A DNA stretch of 64,000 nt from Pantoea sp. WMus005 (GTDB lineage Bacteria; Pseudomonadota; Gammaproteobacteria; Enterobacterales; Enterobacteriaceae). Below the pieces are notes generated by a model that worked only from the letters and a program-made list of their open reading frames with translations, was not told the origin of the DNA and made no database searches. The stretch is from assembly GCF_013415305.1 (NCBI RefSeq), contig NZ_JACBXU010000005.1, positions 124,001 to 188,000 of the forward strand, read 5' to 3'. The first letter of the stretch is position 1, and every line of letters begins with the position of its first letter. Of this stretch, positions 18,172-26,988 are shown piece after piece. The position numbers and the translations under genes are program-made.

Positions 18172-19167
18172 ATGAAGAAGAAAAGACCGGTATTACAGGA
18201 CGTTGCCGATCGCGTCGGCATTACAAAAATGACCGTCAGCCGTTACCTGCGTAATCCTGAGCAGGTCTCTGTTGCTCTGCGGGACAAGATTGCAGTGGCA
18301 CTGGATGAGCTGGGTTATATCCCTAATCGCGCCCCCGATATGCTTTCTAACGCCACCAGTCGCGCCATCGGCGTGCTGTTGCCGTCACTCACCAACCAGG
18401 TTTTTGCCGATGTCCTGCGCGGCATTGAAGCTGTCACCGACGAAGCCAACTATCAGACGCTGGTCGCCCACTTTGGCTACAACCCACAAAAAGAGGAGCT
18501 GCAACTGCGCTCGCTGCTGGGCTGGAACATTGATGGCGTGATCCTCACTGAACGCACCCATACGCCAGGCACGCTACGTATGCTGGAAGTGGCCGGGATT
18601 CCGGTGATAGAGATGATGGACAGCGTCACACCCTGCCTGGATATGGCGGTCGGCTTTGATAACGTCGAAGCGGCCCGGCAGATGACGCGGGCTATCCTCA
18701 GCAAAGGCCATCGTCACACCGTCTACCTTGGCGCACGTCTTGATGAACGTACGCTGCAGAAGCAACAGGGTTATGAAATCGCGATGTGTGAAGCGGGGCT
18801 GACGCCGCGCAGCGTGATGATGGAAGAGGCTTCTTCATTCAGCGCCGGTGGTGATTTGCTGCGTGAGGCGCAACGTCTCTATCCTGAAACGGATAGCCTG
18901 TTCTGCACCAATGACGATCTGGCGGTCGGCGCAATGTTTGAGTGCCAGCGCCAGGGATTGCAGGTGCCCACCCAGATGGCGATTGCTGGTTTTCACGGGC
19001 ATGACATCAGCCAGGTGGTGACGCCACAACTGGCAACGGTGCTGACACCACGTGACCGCATGGGACGTGAAGCGGCAGCACTATTACTGGCGCGAATCGC
19101 CGGTGAAAGCAGTGATAATAAGCTGCGGGATGTCGGTTTTGAGATCAGTGAAGGTGGCAGCATCTGA
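18172..19167 (+). CDS. gntR: Gluconate operon repressor GntR (LacI family)
   Basis: 331 residues, as in E. coli. The N-terminal LacI-type helix-turn-helix reads LQDVADRVGITKMTVSRYL, followed by the hinge and a periplasmic-binding-like effector domain with FCTNDDLAVGAMFECQ near the C-terminal half. It represses gluconate uptake and phosphorylation genes and is released by gluconate. It stands directly upstream of gntK and gntU, in the same direction, and an operator for it lies between gntR and gntK. Confidence 0.96.
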   Translation: MKKKRPVLQDVADRVGITKMTVSRYLRNPEQVSVALRDKIAVALDELGYIPNRAPDMLSNATSRAIGVLLPSLTNQVFADVLRGIEAVTDEANYQTLVAHFGYNPQKEELQLRSLLGWNIDGVILTERTHTPGTLRMLEVAGIPVIEMMDSVTPCLDMAVGFDNVEAARQMTRAILSKGHRHTVYLGARLDERTLQKQQGYEIAMCEAGLTPRSVMMEEASSFSAGGDLLREAQRLYPETDSLFCTNDDLAVGAMFECQRQGLQVPTQMAIAGFHGHDISQVVTPQLATVLTPRDRMGREAAALLLARIAGESSDNKLRDVGFEISEGGSI

Positions 19168-19261
19168 TTGTGTTGTTTTTATGAGTCAGCTCACACTTTC
19201 GTGCTTTTCCTGGTAAAAAGGTTGCCAGGCTGTTAACCGGCCAGGAGAATGAGAGACGCCA

Positions 19262-19277
19262 TTGTTATCGGTAACAT
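19262..19277 (+). promoter_or_regulatory. GntR operator before gntK
   Basis: TTGTTATCGGTAACAT matches 14 of 16 positions of the GntR operator ATGTTACCGGTAACAT and is nearly palindromic. It lies 30 bp before the gntK start, where bound repressor would block the gntKU promoter. Confidence 0.85.
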
Positions 19278-19307
19278 TGGCAAATTCTCACCTGCCGGAG
19301 CAGAAAA

Positions 19308-19844
19308 ATGACAACGCAATCCCCGTCACATCACGTCTTTATCCTGATGGGCGTTTCAGGCAGCGGAAAGTCTGCCGTCGCCAACCAGGTTTCTCACCAG
19401 CTCAATACGGCCTTTCTTGACGGTGATTTTCTTCATCCCCGCGCCAACATTCTGAAGATGGCCGATGGTCATCCGCTGGATGACAGCGATCGCCAGCCGT
19501 GGTTACAGGCGCTGAACGATGCCGCCTTTGCCATGCAGCGCACTCAGGCGATTTCAATCATTGTCTGTTCAGCCCTGAAGAAAAGTTATCGCGACATTCT
19601 GCGTCAGGGAAATGACAACCTGCGTTTCGTCTACCTGAAAGGCGATTTCGACACTATTGAAGCCCGCCTGAAAGCGCGTAAAGGGCACTTCTTTAAGCCG
19701 CAGATGCTGGTCACCCAGTTTGCCACGCTGCAAGAGCCGGCCAGTGATGAGTCGGATGTCCTGGTCGTGGATATCGCGCATTCACTCGACGACGTGGTGG
19801 CGGCTACGGTTGCGACTATCCAGGACGCTATCAGCCAGGATTAG
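19308..19844 (+). CDS. gntK: Gluconokinase GntK
   Basis: 178 residues. The P-loop GVSGSGKS lies at residues 15-22; IVCSALKKSYRDILR and FVYLKGDF are typical of the family. It phosphorylates D-gluconate with ATP to 6-phosphogluconate, which enters the pentose phosphate or Entner-Doudoroff pathway. GGAG lies 7 bases before the ATG. gntU follows after two bases, so the two genes are co-transcribed. Confidence 0.96.
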   Translation: MTTQSPSHHVFILMGVSGSGKSAVANQVSHQLNTAFLDGDFLHPRANILKMADGHPLDDSDRQPWLQALNDAAFAMQRTQAISIIVCSALKKSYRDILRQGNDNLRFVYLKGDFDTIEARLKARKGHFFKPQMLVTQFATLQEPASDESDVLVVDIAHSLDDVVAATVATIQDAISQD

Positions 19845-19846
19845 AG

Positions 19847-21187
19847 ATGAATACCGCAACACTCGTTTTGACCGCAGCAGGCTCCGTCCTGCTGCTGCTT
19901 TTTCTGGTGATGAAGGCGCGCATGCACGCCTTCGTCGCGCTGATGTTAGTCTCCATCGGTGCCGGCCTGTTTTCCGGCATGCCACTGAACAAAATCGCTG
20001 AAACGATGCAGAAGGGGATGGGCGGTACGCTCGGCTTCCTCGCCATTGTGGTCGCGCTGGGCGCAATGTTCGGCAAAATCCTGCATGAAACCGGCGCCGT
20101 GGATCAGATCGCTATACGGATGCTGAAAACCTTTGGTCAGAGCCGCGCCCATTATGCGATGGGCATTGCCGGTCTGATCTGCGCGCTGCCGCTCTTCTTT
20201 GAGGTTGCTGTGGTGCTGTTAATCAGCATTGCGTTTGCGGTGGCGCGGCGAACCGGCGGCAATCTGGTGAAGCTGGTGATCCCGCTGTTTGCAGGCGTTG
20301 CGGCGTCGGCGGCCTTCCTGTTGCCCGGACCGGCCCCAATGCTGCTGGCCTCGCAGATGCATGCGGACTTTGGCTGGATGATCCTGCTGGGTCTCTGCGC
20401 GGCAATCCCCGGCATGCTGATTGCCGGGCCTCTGTTTGGCAATTTCATCGGCAACCACGTCACCTTCAGCGCGCCACCGGAAGATCATCAACCGGATGTT
20501 GATGAGAGCAAGCTGCCGTCATTTGGTTTCAGCCTCTCACTGATTCTGTTTCCACTGGTGCTGGTCGGCCTGAAAACCATCGGCGCACGCTTTACAACCG
20601 AAGGCACCACGCTTTACGAGTGGCTCGAATTTATCGGCCATCCTTTCACTGCGATCCTGCTGGCGTTGCTGGTGGCGATTTATGGCCTGGCTTACCGTCA
20701 GGGCATGGATAAAGAGCGGGTGATGCAGGTGTGCGGCAGCGCGCTGCAACCGGCCGGAATTATCCTGCTGGTGATTGGTGCGGGCGGGGTGTTTAAGCAG
20801 GTACTGGTAGATTCTGGCGTCGGTCCGGTGCTGGGTAATGCGCTGACCGGCGCAGGACTGCCCATTGCGCTGGCCTGCTTTATTCTGTCGGGTGCGGTGC
20901 GGGTGATTCAGGGATCGGCCACGGTCGCCTGTCTGACCACTGTGGGCTTAATCATGCCGGTGATTGAGCCGCTGCACTATAGCGGTGCCCAGCTGGCGGC
21001 ACTGTCGATCTGCATCGGCGGTGGCTCTATCATTATCAGCCATGTGAATGATGCCGGTTTCTGGCTGTTTGGTCGTTTCACCGGGGCCAGCGAAGCGGAA
21101 ACGCTGAAGACCTGGACGCTGATGGAGACCATTCTTGGTACTACCGGGGCTATCACAGGTATGATTGCTTTCGAACTGCTTTCCTGA
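19847..21187 (+). CDS. gntU: Gluconate permease GntU (GntP family)
   Basis: 446 residues, the same as E. coli, and hydrophobic throughout with about 12 membrane segments. GPAPMLLASQMHADFGWMI and the C-terminal signature GGGSIIISHVNDAGFW are diagnostic of GntP-family gluconate:proton symporters. Working with GntK, it takes up gluconate for the low-affinity system under GntR control. A hairpin terminator follows. Confidence 0.97.
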   Translation: MNTATLVLTAAGSVLLLLFLVMKARMHAFVALMLVSIGAGLFSGMPLNKIAETMQKGMGGTLGFLAIVVALGAMFGKILHETGAVDQIAIRMLKTFGQSRAHYAMGIAGLICALPLFFEVAVVLLISIAFAVARRTGGNLVKLVIPLFAGVAASAAFLLPGPAPMLLASQMHADFGWMILLGLCAAIPGMLIAGPLFGNFIGNHVTFSAPPEDHQPDVDESKLPSFGFSLSLILFPLVLVGLKTIGARFTTEGTTLYEWLEFIGHPFTAILLALLVAIYGLAYRQGMDKERVMQVCGSALQPAGIILLVIGAGGVFKQVLVDSGVGPVLGNALTGAGLPIALACFILSGAVRVIQGSATVACLTTVGLIMPVIEPLHYSGAQLAALSICIGGGSIIISHVNDAGFWLFGRFTGASEAETLKTWTLMETILGTTGAITGMIAFELLS

Positions 21188-21194
21188 CCAACCC

Positions 21195-21220
21195 GACGGG
21201 TTATATGCCCGTCAGGTCTT
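21195..21220. terminator. Terminator at the gntU / DUF805 convergence
   Basis: GACGGG (21195-21200) / CCCGTC (21208-21213) with loop TTATATG, then AGGTCTTTT. It serves gntU and overlaps the 3' end of the convergent DUF805 gene. Confidence 0.65.
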
Positions 21221-21535
21221 TTCCCGCGAGCGGGGGAAGAGTAAAAAAGGGAACAGCAGATAAGGCGCAACTATCAAAAGAATAATGACGCCGGACGAAT
21301 AGCCAGCGTCATTTATTCTTCTTACCGCGCAGGAAAAAACAGGCAAAATAAACAGCAGCAGCGCGATTAAGCCTATTTCACGCAGTGGCCCGGTAAACCA
21401 TTGCAGATAACTGCAGAACCAGGCCAGCTGGAACAGCAGGAAAATAAAATAGCGCGTCCTTCCTTCACGCCCTTGATAGTTAAACGTGCGCAGCAGACAG
21501 CTTTTGATAATCTGCAGCAGACTGTTCATGCCCAT
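21212..21535 (-). CDS. DUF805 family small membrane protein
   Basis: 107 residues. The sequence FNYQGREGRTRYFIFLLFQ (aromatic-x-GR-x-x-R-x-x-(Y/F)) at about residues 18-36, and VRRINDAGYSS at about 71-81, are the two signature stretches of DUF805. Three hydrophobic segments are visible, and the C-terminus is basic. DUF805 proteins are inner-membrane proteins of unknown function, often with phage, prophage or envelope-stress neighbours. The gene overlaps the upstream membrane gene by 10 bases and is probably the last of a three-gene unit. It has no counterpart at this place in E. coli, where gntU is next to yhgN. Confidence 0.78.
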   Translation of the reverse strand: MGMNSLLQIIKSCLLRTFNYQGREGRTRYFIFLLFQLAWFCSYLQWFTGPLREIGLIALLLFILPVFSCAVRRINDAGYSSGVIILLIVAPYLLFPFLLFPRSREKT

Positions 21536-21951
21536 TTTCTTCTTATCAAAGCAAAAACAACCAGCGTAATGGCGGAGGCAACTAAGTAAACCCAGGCAAA
21601 ATCAGTGACGTCAACCTGCATCAGCTGCGCGTCATTCAGCGCCGCTTTCTGGCCCGAGAAGGATAGTACGGTCAGGCCAGCTAAACAGAGTATATTTGCC
21701 AGAAAAAACAGCGCCTGAAAGGCTGTTTCTTTAGCCACGGACAGGAAGGCAATTTTTCTGAACGCCCACCAGGCTGCCAGATAAACCAGCAGCCAGAGCA
21801 ACGCGCAGAGTAGTGGAGCAACCAGATAACTGCGCATATCTGTGATCACCCCTGAATGGCCGCTGATGGCATACTGCAGGACTTCCTGAAGAGAGAAGTA
21901 ACCTGTTATCAGATAGAGCGCGCCGAAAAAAAAGGGTAATAACAACCTCAT
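21526..21951 (-). CDS. Unrecognised four-helix membrane protein
   Basis: 141 residues that I do not recognise. Four hydrophobic segments are visible, at about residues 3-25, 42-62, 78-100 and 118-136, with a basic end (RRKWA) that places the C-terminus in the cytoplasm. The loop between segments three and four (FSGQKAALNDAQLMQVDVTD) is polar. AAGGAA precedes the ATG. It overlaps the 19-codon leader by four bases (ATGA) and the DUF805 gene by 10, so the three are probably translated together. The local base composition appears more AT-rich than the flanks. Confidence 0.7.
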   Translation of the reverse strand: MRLLLPFFFGALYLITGYFSLQEVLQYAISGHSGVITDMRSYLVAPLLCALLWLLVYLAAWWAFRKIAFLSVAKETAFQALFFLANILCLAGLTVLSFSGQKAALNDAQLMQVDVTDFAWVYLVASAITLVVFALIRRKWA

Positions 21952-22007
21952 TGCGTTTCCTTCCAGATTTTCAGACGCTGCATCTGATTTTCGATACTGC
22001 CCGCCAT
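21948..22007 (-). CDS. Possible 19-residue leader peptide of the membrane module
   Basis: A short reading frame, ATG at 22007 to TGA at 21948, encoding MAGSIENQMQRLKIWKETQ. Its TGA overlaps the ATG of the 141-residue membrane protein as ATGA, the usual arrangement for translational coupling. The upstream AAGAGA is a poor ribosome site. TTGAAA (complement of 22050-22055) and TATAGT (complement of 22029-22034), 15 bases apart, form a possible promoter just upstream. It may be a true leader, the remnant of a longer gene, or chance. Confidence 0.4.
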   Translation of the reverse strand: MAGSIENQMQRLKIWKETQ

Positions 22008-22132
22008 AGAAATCTCTTTTTTTACAAAACTATATAATACTATTGTTCATTTCAATGCCGTAACGCTCTGATAAAACGGCTGAATTAATGTGGCTGTCTG
22101 CCGGCCTTTCAGGGTAAACGGCAAAATTGTAC

Positions 22133-22726
22133 TTACAGCTTCAGATAAGCCCGAATGCCATCCAGGAACATCTGGGTGGCCAGCATAATCAGTATCAATC
22201 CCATCAGTCGCTCTAGCGCATTCACACCCTTATCACCCAGCAGACGCAGGAACAGTCCTGACATCAGCAGAATGCCAACCGTCACGCCCCAGGCGATCAA
22301 CAGTGCGCCGACCAGATGCGACATCTGATGCGGATACTGATGTGACAGCAGCATCAGCGTCGCTAGCAGCGATGGCCCGGCGACCAGTGGAATCGCCAGC
22401 GGTACCAGGAAGGGCTCTTCACCCGCCGGTAAGCCGGAACTGCTGCTTTCAGCCGACGGAAAAATCATCTTGATGGCAATCAGAAACAGGATAATCCCGC
22501 CGGAAATCGACACGGTTTCGGTGCGCAGATTTAAAAACGCCAGGATGCGTTCGCCAGTAAACAGGAACAGCAGCATGATGATCAGCGCGATCAACATTTC
22601 GCGCATTAGCACAACCCGCCGCCGTTTCGGCTCCAGATGCTTTAAAACCGACATAAAAATCGGCAGATTGCCCAGCGGATCCATAATTAACAACAATAAT
22701 ATTGTCGCCGAAATCATTTCAGTCAT
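22133..22726 (-). CDS. yhgN: MarC-family inner membrane protein YhgN
   Basis: 197 residues, the same length as E. coli YhgN. Six hydrophobic segments. The motif MDPLGNLPIFMSVLKHLEP near the N-terminus and GGIILFLIAIKMIFP are typical of the MarC/UPF0056 family. The family was once thought to be drug pumps; no transport function is established. It is divergent from asd, as in E. coli. Confidence 0.94.
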   Translation of the reverse strand: MTEMISATILLLLIMDPLGNLPIFMSVLKHLEPKRRRVVLMREMLIALIIMLLFLFTGERILAFLNLRTETVSISGGIILFLIAIKMIFPSAESSSSGLPAGEEPFLVPLAIPLVAGPSLLATLMLLSHQYPHQMSHLVGALLIAWGVTVGILLMSGLFLRLLGDKGVNALERLMGLILIMLATQMFLDGIRAYLKL

Positions 22727-22943
22727 CGGTTTTGCGCCATGTTGTTCGCGAAAAAGCAGCGTTATTAGTTACGCTGCTGAAAAAGTTAGCGTAATCGAAT
22801 TAATTCACTTGCTACCCGGCCTGCATTTTGTAGAGTGAGGGGACACAGGTAAATCTTATTATTACGCAGAGCGGCGTGAAAATAGCACGCCGCTCTCTCC
22901 TCTGAAATGAAAAGCAGGTGTAACTGCCTTAGACGGACACGAC

Positions 22944-24053
22944 ATGAAGAATGTAGGTTTTGTTGGTTGGCGCGGCATGGTCGGCTCAGTGCTGATGTCC
23001 CGCATGAGTGAAGAGCGTGATTTTGATGCAATCAATCCGGTCTTCTTCTCGACGTCGCAGCATGGTCAGGCGGCACCCGCGTTTGCGGGCAAACAGCAGG
23101 GCACATTGCAGGATGCGTTTGATATTGAGGCGCTGCGCGCGCTGGATATCATTATTACCTGCCAGGGCGGCGACTACACCAGTGACGTCTATCCTAAGCT
23201 GCGCGACAGCGGCTGGCAGGGATACTGGATTGATGCGGCCTCCACGCTGCGCATGAAAGAAGATGCCATCATCATCCTCGATCCGGTTAACCATGCTGTC
23301 ATTCGCCAGGGCATCGACCGTGGCATCAAAACCTTTGTCGGGGGTAACTGTACTGTCAGCCTGATGCTGATGTCACTGGGCGGCCTGTTTGCGCAGGATC
23401 TGGTGGAGTGGGCCTCGGTTGCCACCTATCAGGCAGCCTCTGGCGGCGGTGCGCGCCACATGCGCGAACTGCTGACCCAGATGGGCATGCTGCACGATCA
23501 CGTTGCCCCAGCGCTGCAGAACCCGGCTTCCGCCATCCTCGACATTGAGCGTAGCGTGACCGACTTTACCCGTTCTGGCACCTTACCGACCGATAACTTC
23601 GGCGTACCGCTGGCAGGCAGCCTGATTCCGTGGATTGATAAGCAGCTGGATAACGGCCAGAGCCGCGAAGAGTGGAAGGGCCAGGCAGAGACCAACAAGA
23701 TCCTCGCCACTTCTAAGGTCATCCCGGTTGACGGATTGTGTGTGCGCGTCGGTGCGCTGCGCTGCCACAGCCAGGCCTTTACGCTGAAGCTGAAACGCGA
23801 CCTGCCGCTGGCTGAAATCGAGCAGCTGCTGGCCTCTCACAATGAGTGGGTCAAAGTGGTGCCGAATGACCGCGAGCTGACGATGCGTGAACTGACCCCT
23901 GCCGCTGTGACTGGCACGCTGACCACCCCGGTTGGCCGCCTGCGTAAACTGAACATGGGGCCGGAATATCTTTCTGCCTTCACGGTAGGCGACCAGCTGT
24001 TATGGGGCGCAGCCGAACCGCTGCGTCGGATGCTGCGGTTGTTAACCAACTAA
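22944..24053 (+). CDS. asd: Aspartate-semialdehyde dehydrogenase Asd
   Basis: 369 residues. The NADP-binding N-terminus is [12 protein letters not shown], the catalytic cysteine is Cys136 in [10 protein letters not shown], and the active-site histidine is in [10 protein letters not shown]. It reduces aspartyl phosphate to aspartate semialdehyde, the branch point for lysine, diaminopimelate (cell wall), methionine and threonine. Transcribed alone, with a strong terminator after it. Confidence 0.97.
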   Translation: MKNVGFVGWRGMVGSVLMSRMSEERDFDAINPVFFSTSQHGQAAPAFAGKQQGTLQDAFDIEALRALDIIITCQGGDYTSDVYPKLRDSGWQGYWIDAASTLRMKEDAIIILDPVNHAVIRQGIDRGIKTFVGGNCTVSLMLMSLGGLFAQDLVEWASVATYQAASGGGARHMRELLTQMGMLHDHVAPALQNPASAILDIERSVTDFTRSGTLPTDNFGVPLAGSLIPWIDKQLDNGQSREEWKGQAETNKILATSKVIPVDGLCVRVGALRCHSQAFTLKLKRDLPLAEIEQLLASHNEWVKVVPNDRELTMRELTPAAVTGTLTTPVGRLRKLNMGPEYLSAFTVGDQLLWGAAEPLRRMLRLLTN

Positions 24054-24804
24054 CCAGCAAACATCGCCACAGGGCGGATTGATGATCAATGCCGCTCCGG
24101 TGATACAGATGATCGGTTAACCGCCTGGTTGCTCTGTTAAAGCCCGTAATCATTCCTGATGGTTACGGGCTTTTTTGTTGTGCGTACAGGCGTGAAATTC
24201 ATTAAACACAGGGTTTACAGACATTACAGCGCTGACTGGAAGCAGGTTCACGTCTTACCCTGTTTATGAACCCATGCTGCCCATATCAGAAACATGTCGT
24301 TAACCGTCGCTTTACAACACGTTATCAGGTAGCTTTTCTTAACTGTCGTCTGCACGCATCGCGCCTGGCGTCTGACCGGGAGCGGCGGCAGAGCTACCGT
24401 TTAGATACGGTAAAAATGTTGTTTCATCAGTCAGGGCGTTCCGGGCAGCTTAAATGAAAATAATCATCACTTTATCCGGCTTTTTCATCTTTGCCGTACA
24501 CGAAACAATCTGCCGTTTCGCTTACTAAGTGATCAGATTCCCTTTTTTGCCGTTCAATGAAGAATATTTTGCTTAAGTCCGTGGCAACTCCCGTGACCAA
24601 GCTATGATTTAACCATGATGTGCCACAGGTAACTCTTGTGCTTTCCGGATTAAATGGTTGTGGTACACGGCAAAAACACTTTTCCCACGGAATGGCCTGA
24701 CTTCTTTGTCGTTGTACGTATGGCTCAATGAAGAGCAGCGCAGGTGACTCGCGACAGGTTATGTTGCGTTCATTTCGGCTGCCAATTATCACAGGAAGAA
24801 AGTC
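24054..24804. other. Long asd-glgB spacer
   Basis: 751 bp. The first part holds the asd terminator (24141-24176). The rest has only short frames with no family resemblance: a 63-codon frame at 24266-24457 and a 106-codon frame on the minus strand at 24472-24792, both of unlikely composition. The region is comparatively AT-rich towards glgB and must contain the glg promoter and a leader. I see no riboswitch or RNA family that I can name. AGGA lies 8 bases before the glgB ATG. Confidence 0.6.
24141..24176 (+). terminator. Terminator of asd
   Basis: Perfect 9-bp stem AGCCCGTAA (24141-24149) / TTACGGGCT (24163-24171) with a 13-base loop, followed by TTTTT (the last stem base is the first of six T). 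Confidence 0.92.
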
Positions 24805-26988
24805 ATGTCAGAGCTTCCCGATCGCGATGCGATCAATGCCCTTTTTGCGGGCAATTATGCTGACCCTTTTTCGTTACTAGGGATGCACCGAACTCAGCAA
24901 GGCCTCGAAGTCAGGGCTTTGCTCCCCGAAGCGCTGGAAGTGTGGGTCATTGAAACCTCCACCGGGCGCAAACTGGCTCAGCTGATGTGCGAAGATGCAC
25001 GCGGCTTCTTCAGTGGCGTCATTCCACGCCGTAAAAACCCGTTCCGCTATCAGCTGGCGGTCAACTGGCATGGCCAGCAAAACCTCGTCGATGATGCCTA
25101 TCGTTTCGGCCCGCTGCTGCAGGAGATGGATCTGTGGCTGCTGGCGGAAGGCACACACCTGCGCCCTTATGAGACGCTGGGCGCACACGGCGACGTCATT
25201 GATGGCGTCTTTGGTACCCGCTTCTGCGTCTGGGCACCCAATGCCCGTCGCGTTTCAGTGGTTGGCGATTTCAACTTCTGGGATGGCCGCCGTCATCCGA
25301 TGCGTCTGCGTCAGGAGCTGGGTATCTGGGAGCTGTTTGTGCCGGGTGCGGTCAACGGGCAGCTCTACAAATATGAAATCATTGATGCCAATGGTGAACT
25401 GCGCATCAAAGCCGACCCATACGCCTTTGAGGCACAGATGCGTCCGCAAACGGCGTCGATGATTTGTGGTCTGCCAGAGCCGGTTGAGATGAAAGAGGAG
25501 CGCAAGGCCGCCAATGCCTTCGACGCACCGATTTCGATCTATGAAGTCCACCTGGGCTCCTGGCGTCGTCACACCGACAACAACTTCTGGCTGAGCTACA
25601 AAGAACTGGCAGAACAGCTGGTGCCCTACGTCAAAGAGATGGGCTTTACCCATATCGAACTGCTGCCGATCAATGAACATCCGTTTGATGGCAGCTGGGG
25701 CTATCAGCCACTGGGCATGTATGCCCCGACCCGTCGTTTTGGTACCCGTGACGAGTTCCGCACCTTCATTGACGCCGCTCATGAAGCAGGCCTCAACGTG
25801 TTGCTCGACTGGGTGCCGGGCCATTTCCCCAGCGACGATTTCGGTCTGGCGAAGTACGACGGCACCGAACTCTATGAACATAGCGATCCGCGCGAAGGCT
25901 TCCATCAGGACTGGAACACCCTGATCTATAACTTTGGCCGCCGCGAAGTGAGCAACTATCTGTCAGGCAATGCGCTCTACTGGACCGAGCGCTTTGGCAT
26001 TGATGGTCTGCGCGTGGATGCGGTAGCGTCGATGATCTACCGCGATTACAGCCGCAGTGAAGGAGAGTGGGTGCCGAATCAGTACGGTGGCCGTGAGAAC
26101 CTTGAAGCGATTGAGTTTCTGCGTTACACCAACCGCACGCTCGGCACCGTAGCCTCCGGTTCAGTGACGATGGCCGAAGAGTCTACGGACTATCCTGGTG
26201 TGACGCGTCCGACGGAAGGCGGCGGGCTGGGCTTCTGGTTCAAATGGAATCTGGGCTGGATGCACGACACGCTCGACTACATGAAGGTCGATCCCATCTA
26301 TCGCAAGCATCATCATGACCTGATGAGCTTCGGCATGATGTACAACTACACCGAAAACTTTGTGCTGCCGCTGTCGCATGACGAAGTGGTGCACGGTAAG
26401 CGCTCGATTCTCGATCGTATGCCGGGCGACGCCTGGCAGAAGTTTGCCAACCTGCGTGCCTACTACGGCTGGATGTGGGGCTTCCCGGGCAAGAAACTGC
26501 TGTTTATGGGTAACGAATTCGCCCAGGGACGCGAGTGGAACCACGACGTCAGCCTTGACTGGCATCTGCTGGAAGGGGAAGACAACTGGCACAATGGCGT
26601 TCACCGTCTGGTGCGCGATCTCAACCACACCTATCAGTATTACACGCCGCTGCATCAGCTCGACTTCGATCCGGCAGGTTTTGAGTGGCTGGTGGTAAAC
26701 GATGCAGAGCACTCCGTGTTCGCCTTTGTGCGTCGTGACCGTGAAGGCAACGAAGTGATCGTGGTCAGTAACTTTACTCCGGTGCCGCGTCCGGGTTATC
26801 GCTTTGGCGTCAATCAGCCAGGCTACTGGCGTGAAGTGCTGAACACCGATCAGCATGAATATCATGGCAGCGACGTGCGCAACAATCGGGTGCATACCGA
26901 TGAGCAGGAGAGCCACGGACGACCGCAGTCGCTGAGTCTCAATCTTCCGCCGCTGGCAACAGTATGGCTGGTGCGGGAGGCTGAATGA
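24805..26988 (+). CDS. glgB: 1,4-alpha-glucan branching enzyme GlgB
   Basis: 727 residues (E. coli 728). An N1 domain and a CBM48 domain ([16 protein letters not shown]) precede the GH13 barrel. The catalytic residues are the Asp in [10 protein letters not shown], the Glu in [10 protein letters not shown] and the transition-state Asp in [10 protein letters not shown]. It cuts alpha-1,4 chains and rejoins them as alpha-1,6 branches in glycogen. First gene of glgBXCAP; it overlaps glgX by four bases. Confidence 0.98.
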   Translation: MSELPDRDAINALFAGNYADPFSLLGMHRTQQGLEVRALLPEALEVWVIETSTGRKLAQLMCEDARGFFSGVIPRRKNPFRYQLAVNWHGQQNLVDDAYRFGPLLQEMDLWLLAEGTHLRPYETLGAHGDVIDGVFGTRFCVWAPNARRVSVVGDFNFWDGRRHPMRLRQELGIWELFVPGAVNGQLYKYEIIDANGELRIKADPYAFEAQMRPQTASMICGLPEPVEMKEERKAANAFDAPISIYEVHLGSWRRHTDNNFWLSYKELAEQLVPYVKEMGFTHIELLPINEHPFDGSWGYQPLGMYAPTRRFGTRDEFRTFIDAAHEAGLNVLLDWVPGHFPSDDFGLAKYDGTELYEHSDPREGFHQDWNTLIYNFGRREVSNYLSGNALYWTERFGIDGLRVDAVASMIYRDYSRSEGEWVPNQYGGRENLEAIEFLRYTNRTLGTVASGSVTMAEESTDYPGVTRPTEGGGLGFWFKWNLGWMHDTLDYMKVDPIYRKHHHDLMSFGMMYNYTENFVLPLSHDEVVHGKRSILDRMPGDAWQKFANLRAYYGWMWGFPGKKLLFMGNEFAQGREWNHDVSLDWHLLEGEDNWHNGVHRLVRDLNHTYQYYTPLHQLDFDPAGFEWLVVNDAEHSVFAFVRRDREGNEVIVVSNFTPVPRPGYRFGVNQPGYWREVLNTDQHEYHGSDVRNNRVHTDEQESHGRPQSLSLNLPPLATVWLVREAE

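Noticed and set aside
19230..19245. TGTTAACCGG as a second GntR operator.
   Set aside because: Only the left half fits and it has an extra base; it lacks the GGTAACA half.
24266..24457. 63-codon frame in the asd-glgB gap.
   Set aside because: Cys/Arg/His-rich composition, no ribosome site and no family resemblance; likely chance.
24472..24792. 106-codon minus-strand frame in front of glgB.
   Set aside because: No recognisable domain, no ribosome site, and it would run into the glgB ribosome site region from the opposite strand.
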